Shown in pieces: positions 1 through 11,058 of a stretch of 64,000 nucleotides of DNA; position 1 is the stretch's first letter; every line of letters starts with the position of its first letter. Both the position numbers and the translations under genes were made by a program. The notes below the pieces were generated by a model, which made no database searches, was not told where the DNA came from, and worked only from the letters and a program-made list of their open reading frames with translations. Location of the stretch: the NCBI GenBank assembly GCA_963678675.1, contig OY783195.1, positions 31,639,006 to 31,703,005 of the forward strand, written 5' to 3'. The stretch comes from Xiphydria camelus (lineage: Eukaryota; Arthropoda; Insecta; Hymenoptera; Xiphydriidae).

Positions 1-887
1 GAATCTCTATAGATTCGTCTAGCTCGAAAGTGGATCGAAGTGCTTTGAAAAATCACATGGATGAACACGTGTATTTCTATTTAATTCTTATTAACAGTGG
101 CTTGATTGAATTGTATGGAAAGGCAACGCAGTTCATCCGAGCGAGGTTTCAGTCGAAAGGGTTTCCTTTTTGTCGATAGGAAATTTTCGAGCCTTCGAAT
201 ATCATCTACGTGTCATCGGGAGCTTTGCTCGAAGAGGCGATTCCCCGAAGAGGATAATGATCTTGTTTTTACCTGTATTCATTATAATATCGTCACCGTG
301 CACGTTGTCATTTTTATGCCATTTTATGTCGATAATATGTATCCAGGGATCTCATTTAAACATTTTTCAGTATTCTATGACGTGGAGTCGTTATTAACTT
401 TTTTTAAATGATGGAATTTTCATCTGAATAACTTCTATACCTATATCTACCTCACATTTACTTGAATAAAAGCATAAATGATTTATCATAAATGAGATCC
501 TCATCTGTATCGAGAAATACGTAGCTTTATTTCTACTCGGAGCTCTAATCATCATATTCGATGAATATTCAAATATATTATGTACCTATATGTATATCTA
601 CTTATTTTACAATGATAGACTCTCCTTAATACGCTCTGAATTCTTGTATATATAATAATTATAAAATATCGTGATAGTATTGGATAATATATATAATCGA
701 GAGTCCTCTTCTATATTGCAATTACATATTTGGTATTAAAAACGTATTTCGGCTGCGTATTTCTACATAAAATCAAAAGAGTCATTGACAGACGTTTCTT
801 CAATGATACTAGTTCGTCGAGAAACGTCGTTCGTGGCTCGCGCTATCACTTCACTTTTGGCTCATCAATTGCGCTGCAATGTTTCAG
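1..887. other. No gene recognised; AT-rich
   Basis: Mostly AT-rich sequence (especially 480-760). Short frames are present but none has protein-like composition with splice signals. It would be intron or upstream sequence of the orphan exon. Confidence 0.5.
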
Positions 888-1083
888 GGTAGCACCTTAT
901 TTTCAGCGGAATCAATTGATAACGTACTGCTAAAAATGAAGGACGCTGAAGCTATATCGAACTGGGCGTTGATGACGATGTTTGGAATGGAGAGCATTGT
1001 GACGCTAGACGATGACCACCTTGGATTCTATGATTGCTCGTATCTGTCCCATCGTCTTGCCATGGGAGCAACAATATTGGGAG
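888..1083 (+). CDS. Orphan coding exon, family not recognised
   Basis: A 196-nt block bounded by an acceptor (ctgcaatgtttcag, ending 887) and a donor (TTGGGAG/gtaaat, from 1084), phase 0 in and phase 1 out. It encodes about 65 residues beginning GSTLFSAESIDNVLLKMKDA and including FYDCSYLSHRLAMGATILG. Composition is unlike the arginine-rich chance frames around it: low CpG, balanced amino acids, three Met and two Cys/Tyr clusters. An ATG nine bases upstream (879) overlaps the acceptor and could instead be a start. A transposon-like repeat begins about 45 bp after the donor. I cannot name the family, and no partner exon was found; the others may lie to the left. Confidence 0.5.
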
Positions 1084-1127
1084 GTAAATTGGAATTTATA
1101 GACTATCATTATACTCGTATTTTATAT

Positions 1128-1225
1128 CGGATACATTTTTTCGCGATTATTACGAGAAGCACAGTCATTAGGTCAATATCTCAATGGAAATATAAAATAT
1201 CAGCGATTTTACGTACGAGATAATT
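1128..1225 (-). repeat. Diverged family H fragment
   Basis: Contains ATACATTTTTTCGCGATTAT and GGAAATATAAAATATCAGCG, matching the minus-type units at 15 kb. It lies 45 bp after the donor of the orphan exon. Confidence 0.65.
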
Positions 1226-2959
1226 TTATTAAATTTATTTCGCACGGAATTCGAGAAGACAAATTTTGAAATTTCAAAGAAACTACTCTATTCGCTAAAT
1301 TTTATTTATTTAATACGACCCATTATTGCTACATACCATTTCTTCCTCGATGTTCCCATTATGCCTCACTTTCCCTTGCTCGTTTATACATATATTACAT
1401 ACATCTATGCCCCTATATCGATATATGTGTACGTAAGAAATACGTACTTACATGTAGATGTAGTCGTGCATACAGCCCCATGCAGTACCTGTAAATAATG
1501 AAGGAAATAGCGTGCACCGTGCACCAAGGCCCACCGCTCCTCCGCGAGGACTTTCTAACAACGATCGCTTTATATAACGACCATTATTCGTCCCTTTATT
1601 ATGACAAACGTAAATACAATTCAAAGGTTATACACGATGACTACAACAACTAACGCAATTCGTACAGAATCAGGGGGTGGGGGAAAGGGCTAGGACGGGG
1701 ATGAGGTATCGCGAAGACACCGAGATGGGACTAGAGGACCTCTTTGGCGAGCGGCCGATACGAGCCACCGACTAAACGACGTAATTACATAATCCTGTGA
1801 CGATGCAATCGGATCGGCGCGGATCTGAAAGTTAATCGCAAAGGAAACTCGCGTGTAGCAGGATGCTCCGGGGTCGGACGAACACATCGAAGCGCTCTTT
1901 ATTTATTTTGCGATTGGGGCCGGTCGAAGCAAAAATGTGTTTCGTGCAAAATTCGTAGAGCTGCCAAAACCGAGCAATTTTCGCTCGATGCGTTTTTTTC
2001 TTTGATCAGTGAATCGTGAAATACGGCGACCTCTCCGGTGAATCCGTCGCAAATACCCCAACAGTAAAGCAAACGTCGCATCCACGCTTGGCGAAAGTAA
2101 GCGAAGCGAATAAAAAAAAAATCTCGGCGGGTTCGAAAATAGAGATCCGCGCCACCCCGAAATATGCGTCTCGGCCGTGCTTAAATAATAAGTGCGCTCG
2201 ACGAAGTGCCGGGAAACGTTCGGCGAATTATACGTTGCCATTCGACTTGAATAATTTACAAGGACTGTTACACATTTATCGGTTCACCCTATTACGCAGT
2301 ACTCATTGTCATACAATCGATACCAACATACAAAAATAAGCTACTCTTTGATTGAGGCGCCTTATAAACTTAATATATAGACAATTTAATATGGCTCGGT
2401 GGATCCCGAGATCGCGATGCGAGCCGTGAACGTTAATTTCTCGTTACGAATACTGGAATTTCGGGTCTCGTCTGAAACCCGTTAGAGTTCAATGAAGTGA
2501 AAGCTGATTAAAGGATGCACCTTTTCGATTCGGAACGAAACATTTGACACGCGCAGCCGCGCTGTAATTTCCCGCGATATCTCGAGGAAAGTGAAAACGC
2601 AACTAGAAATTGTACCGCGGCAAAAATATAATTAACAATGGAACGTCAACCCGCATGGGTACGCGCCCAGTCGTACTCGACTGCGCGTGTATGCGTGTGA
2701 CCCGATTGCGTCGAGCCGAGAAGGGGCACAGGGAGTGTATTATATAGGCGGAAATGAGACATTTCGATCGGAGGCAGCGGATGCGTCGACTGGGTTCGCG
2801 TTTCGGAGCACGTGCGAGTCCCGTTGGAAAACGCCATTGATATATTTACACCGCAAGATCTCTCGGACAATTCGATGACACCTAATTATCACGATTGGTA
2901 ACGATGATCAGGGCCGTAAAGGTATCCCGAGAGGCACCAAATTTTTGTTCTCTATAATT
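1226..2959. other. No gene recognised
   Basis: Mixed AT-rich and CpG-rich DNA. No convincing exon, repeat or RNA was seen. If the main gene continues left of 4143, this is its intron. Confidence 0.5.
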
Positions 2960-3138
2960 CACGATCAGGGATTTCGTTCAGGGTACTTAAATAGATTTTT
3001 TTTCATAATTTTTGATTGAAGCATACTCCAGATGGAATTAAATGTTTCAAACCACCAATTGGCTTAGTTTTACCTGGCATTTTTATTCGATTAAATTGTA
3101 ATTGTACTTAAATCCTGAACGAAAGATCCGCGATCGTG
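2960..3138. repeat. 179-bp inverted-repeat element
   Basis: CACGATCAGGGATTTCGTTC on the left against the inverse of GAACGAAAGATCCGCGATCG on the right. AT-rich middle, no coding. Confidence 0.68.
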
Positions 3139-3712
3139 ACTGCACAGTATCGATTGTTGGAAGCTAGAGGCGAAATTGTCGAATAATTCATGAAATAGTT
3201 TTTTTGTAATGCTTGCTACGGATCGACCCGGCGCGATAATGATGATGCCTTACACGTGTACTACACGCTGGGTGCACGTATATCTCTACAGGTGTGAGAT
3301 ATTGCGACATTTATATCCAGAGAATGTAAATCACCGACCATCCTGTGTCTCGTCGCTTCCCTTTCTCCCTTTCTACTTCGATTTCCGTAGAAATTGTGAT
3401 AGGAATCGTTCCGTTTTTGAAAAGAAAAAAACCGCATCAGTTTACCCATGCCCTCGATGGCTCGATGCATTTTTTACAACATCTTCAGCGTCGAGAAAGA
3501 CACACCACGTTCACGGCACGATCGTACGCGAGAATAAACATTTTGATAAGATCGAATCCTACAGACAATTTCAACGAACGTTCTAACGTGACGAACTGAA
3601 CTTATTTCTTCGATGCGATCGCGTTTCTCGCGAAGTATACATATGTACAATAGTGACAAATCATTCGCGGTCCGGACCGCTTCGTCGCAACACATCCACG
3701 AGATTTCATTTA

Positions 3713-3902
3713 CCGCGAAAACAATTTATTTACAGTTGACATATGATACGTATACTTGAATACGGCAAAAGAAATATTCCTTTGGGCCGAACAAATATTC
3801 GTTAACTATTACTCTATTTCGGTTTGAATCAAAAAGAAATTCTAATAATTAACACATACATGTACAATATATTTATTACAGTAATTACGAATAAACTCTT
3901 CG
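3713..3902 (+). mobile_element. Family I element (eroded)
   Basis: Shares AATTTATTTACAGTTGACAT, GGCAAAAGAAATATTCCTTT and ACGAATAAACTCTTCG with the copy at 62297. Both terminal bases are lost. Lies just downstream of the exon 5 stop codon. Confidence 0.68.
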
Positions 3903-4050
3903 TTCAAATGCAAAATCGCTCCTTCCTCCGCGCGACGATTCGGTATCCTCGAGAACGGAAACGCAGCGATATCGTCCTTGCGACGTCTCGCGTATATTTG
4001 ACTAGTAACTCTCTCTCTCTTTCTCTCTCCCCTCGCGGTAACAGAAACGC

Positions 4051-5790
4051 TTATTTCGCGCAGTGTCTCCTCCTCGTCGAGCTCCTCGTTTGAGCAACGA
4101 CCTCGTCGTTCCGCGGTAGCGCGACGCTGTCGTTCCACGTACCTCGCGTCGGCGTGACCGGATCGCTGAACCTCGTCTTCGGTATCGTCGCGTGACTTCC
4201 GTCGACAATCGTAGCTTCTCGATCCTCGCGCTCTCCCTCGAAGAACCTGCACATCTCTCTGACGGGCAGCGACCGCGCTCCCCTGTTGAGATCATGAAGA
4301 GACCTCGCCCTCTGCTTTCCCCGAGGACTCGCCTTCGCGGTCGATCTACCCAAGTCCTCCGTGCTCCGCGCCAACCGGCCGCCCAACCTGGAGAGCGACT
4401 CGAAGAGGGTGAGTTTCTCGCGCACCGGCACGTAGTGGTCGACCCTCTGACACCTCTCGAGCAGCCTGGCGACGTCCTCCTCTCGGGGTTGCACCACCGG
4501 CGCCAGGGACAACGGCGACGTCGGCGACCGCGGCACCAACGGGGTCGGGCAGCTGTTCTCCCGGGTCTTGATCGAGTCAGCGGTGATCTGTCGAGGCACG
4601 GGGATCTTCGAGGAGACGGAAGCCAGTCGTTCCTTGCGTTCCCGAAGACTCTCCACGGCCACGCTCGACGGACAGGCCAACGCTGACGACTGTGGCAGTG
4701 ACAGCGGAGCCAACCCCTTCTCTCGGACGCTCCTTCGCTCTCTGGCTCGACTCCTGCGTTCGCCGGAATCCGACCTGGAGACTTCGGGGTTGATGTTACC
4801 CGCGATCGCGTTGCCGTTGTTATTTCGATCGTTTCGCGCCACTTCGAATCGCACCGAACATTCGTTGCCTTTTGTTTTCGAACGAGATGTCGGAGGGGTG
4901 GGAGTCTCCTGTTCCTTCTTGTCGGAGGGGATCGTCGTGACTCGAAGAAGGGAAAGTTCGGAAGGTCTCTTCGCGGAGTCCACTGCGGTACTTCGGCTTT
5001 TAGGAGTCGTCGTCGTCGTTGTCGTCTTCGTTACCATCGTCGTCGTCGTCGTCGTCGTCTTCGTTACCATCGTCGTCGTCGACTTCGACTCGTTGTCGTT
5101 CGCTCGGCAAGCCTCGCCGAGCTTCGTCGGCAGCAACAGCAGCACGTCGTTGTTGTTCTCCTCGGCTCTGGCTCTTCTGCGCCTCGCGTCCTCTTCCAGG
5201 ACTCTCCTGCTCCTCGCCTCGTTCTCTCGTCTTCTAGCCTCCTTGTAACGCTGTATCCGCTGTTCTTTCGTGGTTTCGGGTGGCGGCAGGACGATGGTCG
5301 GCGGCGTGCCGTTGATCGAGTCGACAGAGTCGACGCTGGATTGTTCGCCACCCCCTCCGCCACCGTTGCCCACGCGAACCCAGGGGAGGCTGTCGTCGCT
5401 GCCCTCGCTGCTCTCGCTGCAGCCCCAGGCCGTCGGCGCCATCGGCTCTTTGGGTGATATGCTCGGAATTCCGCGGTATTCGCCCAAAAGGTCCTCGTCA
5501 CTCGAGTTGCTGGACCAGCCGCGCAGCTCGCTCCTGGCCCGCCGCCTGGAATCCTCCAGGAGCGTCGCGCTCCTGTTTTTCTGCGAGGCGGAGTCCAGCC
5601 AACAGCGCAGCTCGCTCCTCGAGCGTCTCCTCGATTCCGTGGGGCTGTCCGGCAGGGGTATGGGACCTCTGGGACATATCGTTAGTATCTCCAGGAAATT
5701 GAGGCAACGCTGGGCGCGAAACGGCGTCTGTCGCACCAGCTCCGCCGCGATTGCTCTCACCCACGACCAGTAAATGGGCTCCGTGTCGGC
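4051..5790 (-). CDS. Exon 5 (large, possibly last) of a PH-like-domain protein, putative supervillin-type N-terminal region
   Basis: The largest coding block in the window, read from 5790 to the TAA at 4051-4053 with a canonical AG acceptor at 5792-5791 (phase 0). In the five-exon model it gives residues 179-757. Its first residues (ADTEPIYWSWVRAIAAEL) look like the C-terminal Trp-containing helix that closes a PH domain begun in earlier exons. The rest is mostly disordered: two copies of SRRRxRSELRxW (231-242 and 259-270), a Gly run (321-326), a charged helix with RIQRYKEARRRE (356-367), Thr tracts (416-440), PVREKLTLFESL (633-644) and LPVREMCRFFE (686-696). The RYK and EKL-LF motifs recall, in the same order, the N-terminal half of supervillin, an actin- and myosin-associated cortical protein; that identity is tentative. 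A strong donor (CGAG/gtacgt, exon end 4143) could splice out the last 30 codons, so the true protein may be longer. Confidence 0.9.
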   Translation of the reverse strand, partial: ADTEPIYWSWVRAIAAELVRQTPFRAQRCLNFLEILTICPRGPIPLPDSPTESRRRSRSELRCWLDSASQKNRSATLLEDSRRRARSELRGWSSNSSDEDLLGEYRGIPSISPKEPMAPTAWGCSESSEGSDDSLPWVRVGNGGGGGGEQSSVDSVDSINGTPPTIVLPPPETTKEQRIQRYKEARRRENEARSRRVLEEDARRRRARAEENNNDVLLLLPTKLGEACRANDNESKSTTTMVTKTTTTTTTMVTKTTTTTTTPKSRSTAVDSAKRPSELSLLRVTTIPSDKKEQETPTPPTSRSKTKGNECSVRFEVARNDRNNNGNAIAGNINPEVSRSDSGERRSRARERRSVREKGLAPLSLPQSSALACPSSVAVESLRERKERLASVSSKIPVPRQITADSIKTRENSCPTPLVPRSPTSPLSLAPVVQPREEDVARLLERCQRVDHYVPVREKLTLFESLSRLGGRLARSTEDLGRSTAKASPRGKQRARSLHDLNRGARSLPVREMCRFFEGEREDREATIVDGSHATIPKTRFSDPVTPTRGTWNDSVALPRNDEVVAQTRSSTRRRHCAK

Positions 5791-5833
5791 CTGCGAATGA
5801 GAGAAGCGAAGGGAACTGTCAGTAGGGTGACAT

Positions 5834-6488
5834 TAGGGATGTGCGATTTTTCGATCGATTCTTTACTGGCGAAATCGATCCACATTTTTGCCATAAAAAT
5901 CTTTTTTTTTTAACAATTAAATACAAAAATAAAGAAAAGGAAAACTTCTCCTAATGATAAAATTACGAGTACGGTATTTGAATACTTATAAATGTGAAGT
6001 TAAGTTCAGATGAATTGAAAGGATTACGACCGATAAGGAGGGAAATCGCTAGGTCTTTCGAAATCCGAATAATAACGTAAACTTTCGTCATTGAAGGTTT
6101 TGGCGCGATTAGCCCTGTTCTAGTGTTCTCTAACATCTCTACGTGTGCAGTTATTTTTGCTATCAGCAATTTACATATTAGGACCTTGAATAAGTTTAAA
6201 GTTTTACATTTATACAACTCGATTTGTGTAATCGCATTTAAATAAATTTTGATAATCAAATAAGAATTTTTTATTTTAATTAAAATTTTCTGTAGTTATT
6301 AAAGTTATATACTCGAAGTGTTTGAAAATTAACATTCTTCCATTCAATGATTTCTTTTTTTTATTTAAAAAAAAATCGATTTTTTTTAATCCATTCTTTT
6401 GTGTCGATTCAATTCAAGATTGCTCCATGAATGCTTCATTCGATTCAATCTCGAGAATCGATTCTTTTTGAAGAATCGCACATCCCTA
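5834..6488. mobile_element. hAT-like non-autonomous element
   Basis: A 655-bp AT-rich block with inverted ends: TAGGGATGTGCGATTTTTC on the left, and the right end reads TAGGGATGTGCGATTCTTC on the other strand. TAGGGATGTGC-type ends are typical of hAT elements. Flanks read GGGTGACAT and GGGTGTAT, compatible with an imperfect 8-bp target duplication. No transposase frame is present. It lies in intron 4, 43 bp upstream of the acceptor of exon 5. Confidence 0.7.
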
Positions 6489-7504
6489 GGGTGTATACAT
6501 ATATGGAGCGATTATTTTACGCATTCCGGCCTGCTCGTATTCAACACAGCTGACGAGATTAATACTGGTCGAAGCCGATCGAAACGGTAGCACTCCACTC
6601 GATTCTCCGCGGAAGTGACTACGATCGTCGGACCCTTTTCCAGTCTCTCCCTCGCGTTGCCGGGAACTTTCGAATTTCGCGCGTAATCCGTGTGCCCTAA
6701 AAATTGACCGTGACACGCGATTTCGCGTCGGCAGCCGCGACGACACGATTGGAAAGTCGGAGTCTCTCTCGCGGGAGCTCGGCGCGATTACGAGGAACCG
6801 GCATAGAGTCGACTCGCTGGCCGCGCGGCGGGCTGCGATTATTACTATTTTCAGCGGAAGTGAAACTCGGAACGCGCGCGCGCGCCGGCTATCGCCCCGG
6901 GTAGATACACGGTCTACCACGGGGAGACCTTCGGCGATTCGCGCCGCGACGATCGTCCGCGGTTTCGTCGCGCGCGTGCCGCGATCTTGTTGCAAAAGGA
7001 AGAGGCGATTCGAGTTGCGCACGCGGAGCGGGAATCGACGCGGGACCCGGAAACCACGAGTGAGACGGAAATGAGATAAGAAGTTTGTAGCGATTTCGCG
7101 TCGACGGTATATCGAACTGCGTCGATGGAACGACGCCGGCAATGAGAGCATTGCATCCGCATTGGGTTTGGCATTCGCGCCGCAGGTGCCGATCGCTGCA
7201 TATTTCTCTTTTGACACGGAGAAAAAAGGATTATTATTTAAAATCATGGAAAAATTCATGAATTTTACAGTTGTCCCGGTAACAGGGCTCGTCGAGGTGA
7301 AGCGGTGAAGTTTCAACAGGCCACAGCGTACTCCTTTTACTGTTCGTAATATGTAACGCGAACACATCAGTTTATCGGTACGTTAAAATGTACCAATCTC
7401 CCGTTAATACGCGTCGGGCGTTTGCAAATTTATATTTTTACGAACTGTAAAAAGTACGCGGTGTCTGTTAAAAAAAAATTCGATATTTCACCTCAGAAAG
7501 CCCT

Positions 7505-7661
7505 CACTGAAAAAAGTATTTAGCTAATCCAGCTATATTTCTCGCTGCCTCAGACACAACTAGAAAAATATTGCTAGCGTAGCAAGAATTCTCGCTATTG
7601 CGAAGAAAATTATCACTGCAATTACTATAATTTTCTAGTTGTGGCCAAATTTTTTTGAGTG
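7505..7661 (-). mobile_element. Short TA-type inverted-repeat element, family C
   Basis: A 157-bp element with ends CACTGAAAAAAGTATTT and AATTTTTTTGAGTG and an inner inverted repeat around CACAACTAGAAAAAT. It is about 95% identical, in reverse orientation, to the copy at 35919-36077. Intronic. Confidence 0.85.
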
Positions 7662-8921
7662 CTGTTATTGAGATTCACTGTAGAAAATGACCAAACTTTG
7701 TTCTCCGTGTACGCGTGTAATACGCGTGCCGCAAGTGATCGGATTTTTAACGCGCGATTTACGGATGAACAATGTCCAGCGACGGTAACGACTTGAACCG
7801 CGATTATCTCGCAACCCATGATCATTTCACCCATATCGATATGGAACTCTTTTCTAGATCGAAACGTAATCTTCAAAAAAGCTTTCGACCAAAACAGCCG
7901 AAAGATTCGCAGGTAACGAGATAATCGCGATCAAAGTCTTTCCCACCGTTGCCGATTCTCCATTCATAAACTACGTTGCGAAAACGACCACCTCTCGCTG
8001 TCCCACTCTTTCCCCGTCGCGCCGAATAAATGCCCGTGAACCGCCGTGGACACGCCGCCGCCATTACGGTCATCGAGGACGTCCTTGGCGGTACCGAGGC
8101 CGATACGTCGAATTCCCGCATCATCGTCGAAATGCCGATGGTGGGGATCGTCTCGACAATGGGTCATGGGAGAGCGACGCCGCACTCTCACGCCTCTATT
8201 CTTCATCCCGGAGATCGGCGCAGGAGCGTCGTCTGACCTTGCTCGATCCTTAATTATCCCAGATCCGGAATTTTCATACGCAATCGCCGTTATTAACCCC
8301 TCCGTCGCGACTTCCTTTCGCCTCTTCTCGACCGTCGAATTTCGCGATCGACCAGACGTTTTGCGCGAGGGCAGTTCGCGCGGCGCGGCGTCGTGACGTT
8401 CTCGAGCGGGAACGAGGAGGAGGAGGAGGAGGAGGAGGCGGAAAACTCCGCCGCGTCGCGGTTCTCGGTGCGACGAGAAATCGCAGCGCACGGCGAAACC
8501 GGAGCGACTGCATCTGCACCGCTACCGCCGTTGCCGCGCGAGAAAGTGTTTGCGCGGCGCGAGGAAACGGATCGCTCGTCGGAGATAAGGTACACTTACG
8601 CGCGATTACAACGCCGCTGCGGTTCGTTACTTCTCGTTCTCTCTCGGCGTCTCTGCTTGCCAAGCGCGCGCGCGCGCGCATTTCCCGTCGAAATTCCGCG
8701 CGGAGAGAACCTACCCGAGGACGAGGGAGGCGTGTGCCAAAGCAGGGAGGAACAGCCGGACCGCTTCCCCCGATACTCGAGTTCAGGGTTCTCCCGTAGG
8801 TCAGGGTTCTCGCGGAACGCCGATGGGGTGGGACGTCGACGTCGAATATCTCGCGTATCAACTCTCCAAATATTGTGCGATAACGAAAGGTGGGAAGATA
8901 ACGAAACGTGGTACAACGTTA

Positions 8922-9156
8922 CATCGAGAAAACCATAACCAAATCGTTTGGTGAAATGTGGATCTTTCGTCCGTTTGGTTAAATTGATCAATTTTTCTTA
9001 AGAATAACTGAACGTTTAGTTGAGAGAGAAACAACTAAACATTTGATTCGAATAACTGAATATTCGGTCCAACTGACCAATATTTTGGTTCGAATAACCA
9101 AACGTGTCAAACTAGATGTGCGATTTGTCATTTTAGCCCAATTATTTTCCTCGGTG
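8922..9156 (-). mobile_element. Family E element
   Basis: AT-rich copy containing CCAAATCGTTTGGTGAAATG and ending TTATTTTCCTCGGTG followed by TA. The left terminus is worn (CGAGAAAACC). It lies 71 bp from the donor of exon 4, inside intron 4. Confidence 0.78.
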
Positions 9157-9227
9157 TAAAGGTCGCAGTATTCTCCCCCTGACGGTACACCGACTCGACT
9201 GATGATCCGATAATAATGTCAGCTCAC

Positions 9228-9430
9228 CCAGAACGTCGCCAGACTGTCACCCCGTGAGTTGCTGAGGGTAAAGCCCAGCGCGAGGGCGTGCGGCTGGCAG
9301 ATGGCCGAGGTGGTCTGTCGCAAATTCATGGCTCTCAGGGGTAGTTTCATAGTGGTGCCTTCCACCCACAGCCAACCCATTCTGATCGAGACGATCCTCC
9401 GCTCTCCCAGGTCCTCGACGTAGAGTTCGC
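9228..9430 (-). CDS. Exon 4 of the PH-like-domain gene
   Basis: A 203-nt exon with a good acceptor (ctgtttccag, ending at 9431) and donor (TTCTGG/gtgagc, from 9227). It enters in phase 1 and leaves in phase 0, exactly matching exons 3 and 5. It encodes residues 111-178, starting GELYVEDLGERR. It contains GWLWVEGTTMKLPLRAMNL and HALALGFTLSN, alternating hydrophobic stretches like the central beta strands of a PH fold, and ends LATFW just before the closing helix in exon 5. The neighbouring intron DNA has no comparable open, protein-like frame. The PH assignment comes from pattern and order only, without a profile search. Confidence 0.88.
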
Positions 9431-10862
9431 CTGGAAACAGAAGCGAGCGAGCGATCAGGACGCGTGGCTGGATCGGTCGCCGATTTCCGCGTTCGACCAG
9501 CTCGATACCGGTGGGGCGATAAGGCAAAGACGGAGCATCTCGGTAATGCGTCGATAATATTACGTTTCGCGCTGTCACCGCCACCGGATTCGCCGAGGGC
9601 GCAGTTTAATTAGCCCGAGTCGCGTGGGAGTCGAAAGATTCCGTCGCCTCCCCGTATATCGAGATATACCCGCGGCGCGCTCAATTCCCGTAATTGACTC
9701 GGACTGCAAACACAGCACTTGGGACGCCCACGACGAGCTCGGGTTCTATACGAACGCGGACGACTATTTTCGTCGTTCGAAACCGCCTCCGTTATCCAAA
9801 GAACGCATCCATCGACCTCCGGAGAAAACCTCCGAAGTTCGTATCGCTCTGCGCGATTGCGGAGGTTTCACTTTCCTGCGGGGACTGCTCTTGCTACTCG
9901 AGAAAGGGAGGGGGGGGCTTACAGGTAGAGTAATTGTCGCCTGCATTCCTCGATGAGTACCCGGCGTGAGTATATCTACTCGTATCGGCGAGAAAACGTA
10001 GCTAATAAAATACTCGACAGCCGTGAGATCGAATGGTCCGTCTCGTTAAACGTATCCGATGAACTTTTCCATTTACCCCGACGATCGTCTCGGTCTCATT
10101 GCCGATTGAAGCTGTGGACGGCGAATCACTTCCACGATATAGTAAAGAGAGTGCACGTAGAAGCGAACCGCCTCGAAGTCGCGCATGGCCATCCGCTGCT
10201 CTCCCGCTTACGACTCGACACCCGATTCTCCTCGATACGCCGCGCTTGGCGCAATTGCGTGTAACAATGTCGATCCGCCGACATATCCGCGTGTGCGCGC
10301 GACACGCGATGACGAATAGCAGCCGGGAACCGTGTGTCCCCGGCTAGCTCGAACGAGCTACTCCCTCGAAATTCCCGTTGACGCGGATCGCGCCCAGACG
10401 TCCGAACGCTTTTACGTCTCGTCTTCATCGGCGCACCGTGAGGTGCGCTCGAATGCACGCGATACCCCGGCGTTACTACAGCCGCTCGAGCGGTACGCGC
10501 GTAGCGTAGGTTTACGAGGAATGTGGTTTGCGAAAGACGTAGGAGGGGCTCTCCTCGGCCTTGTCGATTATCGTTACGATGTCGCGCGTACTCGTGATTC
10601 CAATGTGTGCGTCGATGACTATCGGCGTCAGTGTCTTCGCGGCGGTCTCCTTTGACATCGCCCGATACGCGTCTCTCGCTCGGGAGGGGGTGGGCGTATT
10701 GGTCTGCAAATACGGAGCGATTTTTCGCGAAGTAACCGATCTCGAACGTGTGGGGGGCCTCTCTAAATTCGCCCGCCACCCACGGATTTCACGTGGGTGC
10801 GGGGAATGACTGTACGATAGAGTCTTGCGGTGTTATTACTACGGATGAGATACCTAAGCTTA

Positions 10863-11058
10863 CGCTGAGAAAAATAATCGAGTTTGAATGACAAAACGCA
10901 TTTAGTTTGACGTATTTAGTTATTCTAAAGAAAAATACTGGTCAACCGAACCAAATAGTTAGTTATTCTGACCGAATAGCGATCAATTTCACCAAACAGC
11001 TGTTCCAGTCATAGATCTCCAAAATCTTGGTCGGATTGACCGAATTATTTTTCTCAGT
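10863..11058 (+). mobile_element. Family E element
   Basis: Runs from GCTGAGAAAAATAATCGAG to GAATTATTTTTCTCAG with the family interior (ACAAAACGCATTTAGTTTGA). It is shorter than other copies. Intron 3. Confidence 0.82.

Larger units (their letters stand above)
5791..9227 (-). other. Intron 4 of the PH-like-domain gene
   Basis: 3.4 kb with GT..AG borders. Holds the hAT-like element, a family C and a family E element, and a CpG-rich block (6.6-7.2 and 8.0-8.9 kb) whose long arginine-rich frames on both strands are chance products of few stop codons. Confidence 0.75.

Noticed and set aside
6486..7367. 293-codon minus-strand open frame
   Set aside because: Arginine- and serine-rich translation typical of chance frames in CpG-rich DNA. 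Its 5' part overlaps no splice signal and no domain is recognisable.
8274..8861. 195-codon minus-strand frame overlapping other long frames on both strands
   Set aside because: Several frames are open here at once, showing lack of stop codons rather than coding; low complexity with Pro and Arg runs.
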